Shown piece after piece: positions 61,869 through 64,000 of a DNA stretch of 64,000 bases. Under the pieces are notes generated by a model, which saw only the letters and a program-made list of their open reading frames with translations, did not search any database and was not told where the DNA came from. The stretch comes from Luedemannella flava. GTDB lineage: Bacteria > Actinomycetota > Actinomycetes > Mycobacteriales > Micromonosporaceae. Position numbers and translations under genes: made by a program. Every line of letters starts with the position of its first letter. The first letter of the stretch is position 1. The DNA is taken from NCBI RefSeq assembly GCF_039528515.1, contig NZ_BAAALT010000008.1, forward strand, positions 5,316 through 69,315. The letters are read 5' to 3'.

Positions 61869-62818
61869 GTCCGGCGTCCCGTGATCGGGTAGCCGTACGC
61901 GCCGTGCAGGGGGGCGGCGATCGCGGCCACGAGGCGGCGCTGGTTCGGGGGCAGGGCGGTGCGCCAGGTGTCGTCGGCGCGCACCTCGACCGGTCCGGTG
62001 CGGAAGCGCATGGGGTTGCCGGCGGCGCTGTGCGTGGCCGGCAGGTCGGCGTGCACCACCCCGTCGGCGCCCTCGGCGAGGAAGTCCAGGGCGTCGGCGG
62101 GCAGGTCCAGGCCCGCGAAGGCGGCGATGGCGAGGCTCGTCCCCCGCGGGTCGGCCACGAACTCCTCGTAGCGGAACCGCCGCACGGCCGTCCCCCGCGC
62201 GCCCAGCAGCCCGAAGGCCGCGTTGTGCGCGCTCCACAGGAGTGCCGCGCGGCTGGGAGAGTACCGCGTCATCGTCTCCCGCCCGTCGCTCTCCGGGCGG
62301 GTCACCGTCTTTGTCCATGAGTACGCCACACCGCGCGCGTCCCGCACGACGTGTGCCACGCGCAGGTCGATGTCCGGGGCGTGGCGCAGGCAGTAGGCGA
62401 GGCTGGCGTGCTTGGAGGAGTCGATCACCACCCGGGCCCCGGTGACCGCGGCGGCGGCAGCGTAGACGCGGGCGTACTGGTCGGCGTACTCCCGCACCTG
62501 GTTGTCGCACGTGCGGCCGGCGAGCTTCGGGATGTGGCGGGTGCGCTCGACCCGGTCCTGCAGGCGCAGGACGTGGTGCGGGTCCACCCGGTGCCAGCCG
62601 CCGAACGCCCGGTCGCCGACCTCGCGCCAGAAGTCGCAGGCCGAGAACGGGCGGCCGCAGCCGCACCGTTCGTTGTCGAGGAGGTCGCGGCGCCACAGGT
62701 GCACGACCTCGCCGAGGGTGCACACGCCGGGGAGGCAGCCGAGGACGCGTTCGAGCAGGGTGGTGCCGCTGCGCCCGAGACCGCCGAGGAAGAGGACGCG
62801 TACCACGGCCACCCCCAT
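61865..62818 (-). CDS. Sulfotransferase family protein
   Basis: A 317-residue PAPS-dependent sulfotransferase from ATG 62818. The 5'-phosphosulfate-binding loop is FLGGLGRSGTTLLERVLG, and the 3'-phosphate-binding segment is VVRDARGVAYSW, with VIDSSKHASLAYCLR before it. A cluster of cysteines (RCGCGRPFSAC) near residue 55 is seen in related actinobacterial sulfotransferases. Coupled to the GT2 gene, it probably sulfates a glycan made by the same locus; that is inference. Confidence 0.9.
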   Translation of the reverse strand: MGVAVVRVLFLGGLGRSGTTLLERVLGCLPGVCTLGEVVHLWRRDLLDNERCGCGRPFSACDFWREVGDRAFGGWHRVDPHHVLRLQDRVERTRHIPKLAGRTCDNQVREYADQYARVYAAAAAVTGARVVIDSSKHASLAYCLRHAPDIDLRVAHVVRDARGVAYSWTKTVTRPESDGRETMTRYSPSRAALLWSAHNAAFGLLGARGTAVRRFRYEEFVADPRGTSLAIAAFAGLDLPADALDFLAEGADGVVHADLPATHSAAGNPMRFRTGPVEVRADDTWRTALPPNQRRLVAAIAAPLHGAYGYPITGRRT

Positions 62819-62864
62819 TCTCGTTCTAAGTCACATAACGAACGATTGCCCGAGTAGAGGCGAA

Positions 62865-63830
62865 ATGTCTGCTTCATTGCGCGTTGCTGCGCGAACCCCC
62901 GGACGGGTGACGGTCGGCGGTGTCGACTTCGACGTGATCACTGAGGCGGGCGTCGTCGCCCACGTCCGCGCCGCCCTGCGCGCCGGCACCGGCGGCCGCG
63001 TCATCACGCCCAACGTGGACATCCTTCGCCTCGCCGCCCGCGACGCGACCCTGCGCGCCTATATCAACGACGCGGACCTCGTCGTCGCCGACGGCATGCC
63101 CGTCGTCTGGGCCAGCCGCCTGAGCCACGGCCGCGACCAGCAGTTGCCCGAACGCGTGGCCGGCGCCGACCTCATCTGGTCGCTCAGCGCCGCCTGCGCC
63201 ATCGACGGCCGCCGGATCATGCTCGTCGGCGGCGTCCCACCGGCGCGCGGGCCCGTCGGCGACCTGGTTGATATCGCGGCTGCCGACCGGGCTGGTGTCG
63301 TGGCCTCCGATGGGGGTGGTGTCGCGGCCGGCGTCGTGGGCGGCGTCGTGGCCGGCGACGCCGACGCGGTCCGGGACTGGTCGGCGGCGATCCATCTGCC
63401 GGGCGGAGCGGGACGTGCCGCGGCGGTGTTGACCACGCGCTACCCCGGGCTGGTCGTCGCCGGGGCGGTGAGCCCGCCGTTCGGGTTCCTCGACGATCCG
63501 CTCGCGTGCGAGCGGCTGCGCACCTCCGTCGTGGACGCGCGGCCGGACCTCGTCTTCGTCGGGCTGGGCTTCACCAAGCAGGAGCGCGTCATCGAGATGC
63601 TGGCCCCGGACCTGCCGCACGCCTGGTTCCTCGGCTGCGGGGCGGCCATCGACTTCGTTGACGGCGACCAGCGCCGGGCCCCAACCTGGATGCGCCGCGG
63701 CGGCCTCGAATGGGCGCACCGCCTGGCCCGCGAGCCCGGCCGCCTGGCGGGCCGCTACCTCCGCCACGACCTCCCCTACGCCCTGGCCCTCCTCACCCGA
63801 GCCGCCTGCCACCTGCCGGGACGCCGCTAG
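62865..63830 (+). CDS. WecG/TagA/CpsF-family glycosyltransferase
   Basis: A 321-residue GT26-type enzyme from ATG 62865 with AGAGG upstream. Family motifs: VITPNVDILRLAARD, DADLVVADGMPVVWAS, FVGLGFTKQERVIEM and the C-terminal APTWMRRGGLEWAHRLA with the nearby REPGRLAGRYL. These enzymes add a sugar (ManNAc-type or glucose) to a lipid-linked acceptor in surface polymer synthesis. Between MLVGG (about 125) and GGAGRAAAVL (about 180) there is an extra 45-50 residues, low in complexity and rich in Val, Ala, Gly and Asp, that is missing from typical members. It is divergent from the sulfotransferase/GT2 pair. Confidence 0.9.
   Translation: MSASLRVAARTPGRVTVGGVDFDVITEAGVVAHVRAALRAGTGGRVITPNVDILRLAARDATLRAYINDADLVVADGMPVVWASRLSHGRDQQLPERVAGADLIWSLSAACAIDGRRIMLVGGVPPARGPVGDLVDIAAADRAGVVASDGGGVAAGVVGGVVAGDADAVRDWSAAIHLPGGAGRAAAVLTTRYPGLVVAGAVSPPFGFLDDPLACERLRTSVVDARPDLVFVGLGFTKQERVIEMLAPDLPHAWFLGCGAAIDFVDGDQRRAPTWMRRGGLEWAHRLAREPGRLAGRYLRHDLPYALALLTRAACHLPGRR
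63291..63360 (+). repeat. Low-complexity GTCGTGGCC-type stretch in the TagA-type gene
   Basis: Degenerate copies of GGCGTCGTGG/GGTGTCGTGG/GGTGTCGCGG recur here within the coding frame, giving the Val/Gly/Ala-rich insert. Confidence 0.6.
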
Positions 63831-64000
63831 CCCCGACGCGTCCCGCGAAGGGGACGACTCCCGCGCCCGTCAAGGCGTCGACTCGGACAGTCCGTGCCGT
63901 CCCCGCCCCCGCCAGAGGGCCGCTCCGTGGCGGGTGGTGGCGTCTGCAGGCTCGCCAACTGCTCACATGTGGCGGGGCTCAGGGCGCCTGGAGTCACCAG
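63831..64000. other. Non-coding end of the window
   Basis: No gene is visible in the last 170 bases. A weak stem (CGTCCC with GGGACG around 63839-63855) could be part of a terminator for the glycosyltransferase gene. Confidence 0.4.

Overview
The window is a piece of a high-G+C actinobacterial chromosome. It is G+C rich throughout, uses many GTG and some TTG starts, and its genes are tightly packed, often with ATGA start/stop overlaps. Gene content and order point to a filamentous actinomycete of the Micromonosporaceae type, although no 16S or other decisive marker lies here. Two blocks match gene orders known from actinobacteria: guaB2-guaB3-choD (as in Mycobacterium tuberculosis) and pcrA - M23 peptidases - B12-binding subunit - sucC - sucD - perM - purN - purH - folD - mdh (related to mycobacterial and Streptomyces order). 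No CRISPR array, prophage, intact insertion sequence, rRNA or tRNA was seen.

Layout. 1-8.4 kb: end of guaB2, guaB3, a lipoprotein M1 peptidase and a ChoD-like GMC oxidase; then, convergent to these, an uncharacterised membrane protein / beta-propeller pair; then guaA. 8.4-16.8 kb: a complete Tad (type IVc) pilus locus: prepilin peptidase, Flp pilin, TadE, a Tad-like pseudopilin, CpaB, TadZ, TadA, TadB, TadC. 16.9-18.9 kb: two tandem genes, each encoding two NUDIX domains. 19-21.4 kb: pssA and psd, convergent around a shared terminator, both with unusual N-terminal extensions. 21.5-25.3 kb: an envelope-stress module, with PspC/toastrack membrane proteins divergent from a PspC-type histidine kinase and its NarL-type regulator. 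25.3-29.1 kb: PIG-L deacetylase, chorismate mutase behind a possible attenuator, and pcrA. 29.2-31.6 kb: two M23 peptidases and a cobalamin-binding mutase subunit. 32.1-38.1 kb: sucCD, perM, a CD225 protein and purNH. 38.2-45.9 kb: two secreted proteins of unknown function and a Dpp-type peptide ABC importer. 46.1-50.7 kb: folD, mdh, a decayed gene, a zinc-peptidase lipoprotein and icd. 50.9-55.6 kb: an orphan Flp pilin, a TraR/DksA-type zinc-finger protein, and a PadR regulator with two paralogous membrane proteins. 55.7-60.8 kb: a four-gene galactose operon (GH42 beta-galactosidase, DeoR regulator, galT, galK). 60.9-63.8 kb: sulfotransferase and GT2 genes divergent from a WecG/TagA-type glycosyltransferase.

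How it fits together: central metabolism (purine synthesis, TCA enzymes, one-carbon folate, phosphatidylethanolamine, Leloir galactose) is mixed with cell-surface functions (Tad pili, M23 hydrolases, envelope stress sensing, surface glycosylation). The parts most worth a second look are regulatory or architectural: an attenuator-like leader before chorismate mutase, a 64-bp imperfect inverted repeat after the B12 subunit gene, a 10-bp-phased repeat array before the galactose operon, a start-codon hairpin in the peptide-importer operon, a PSD with an apparent degenerate methyltransferase-like N-terminal domain, and a series of TANNNT hexamers placed so that several genes should give leaderless mRNAs.
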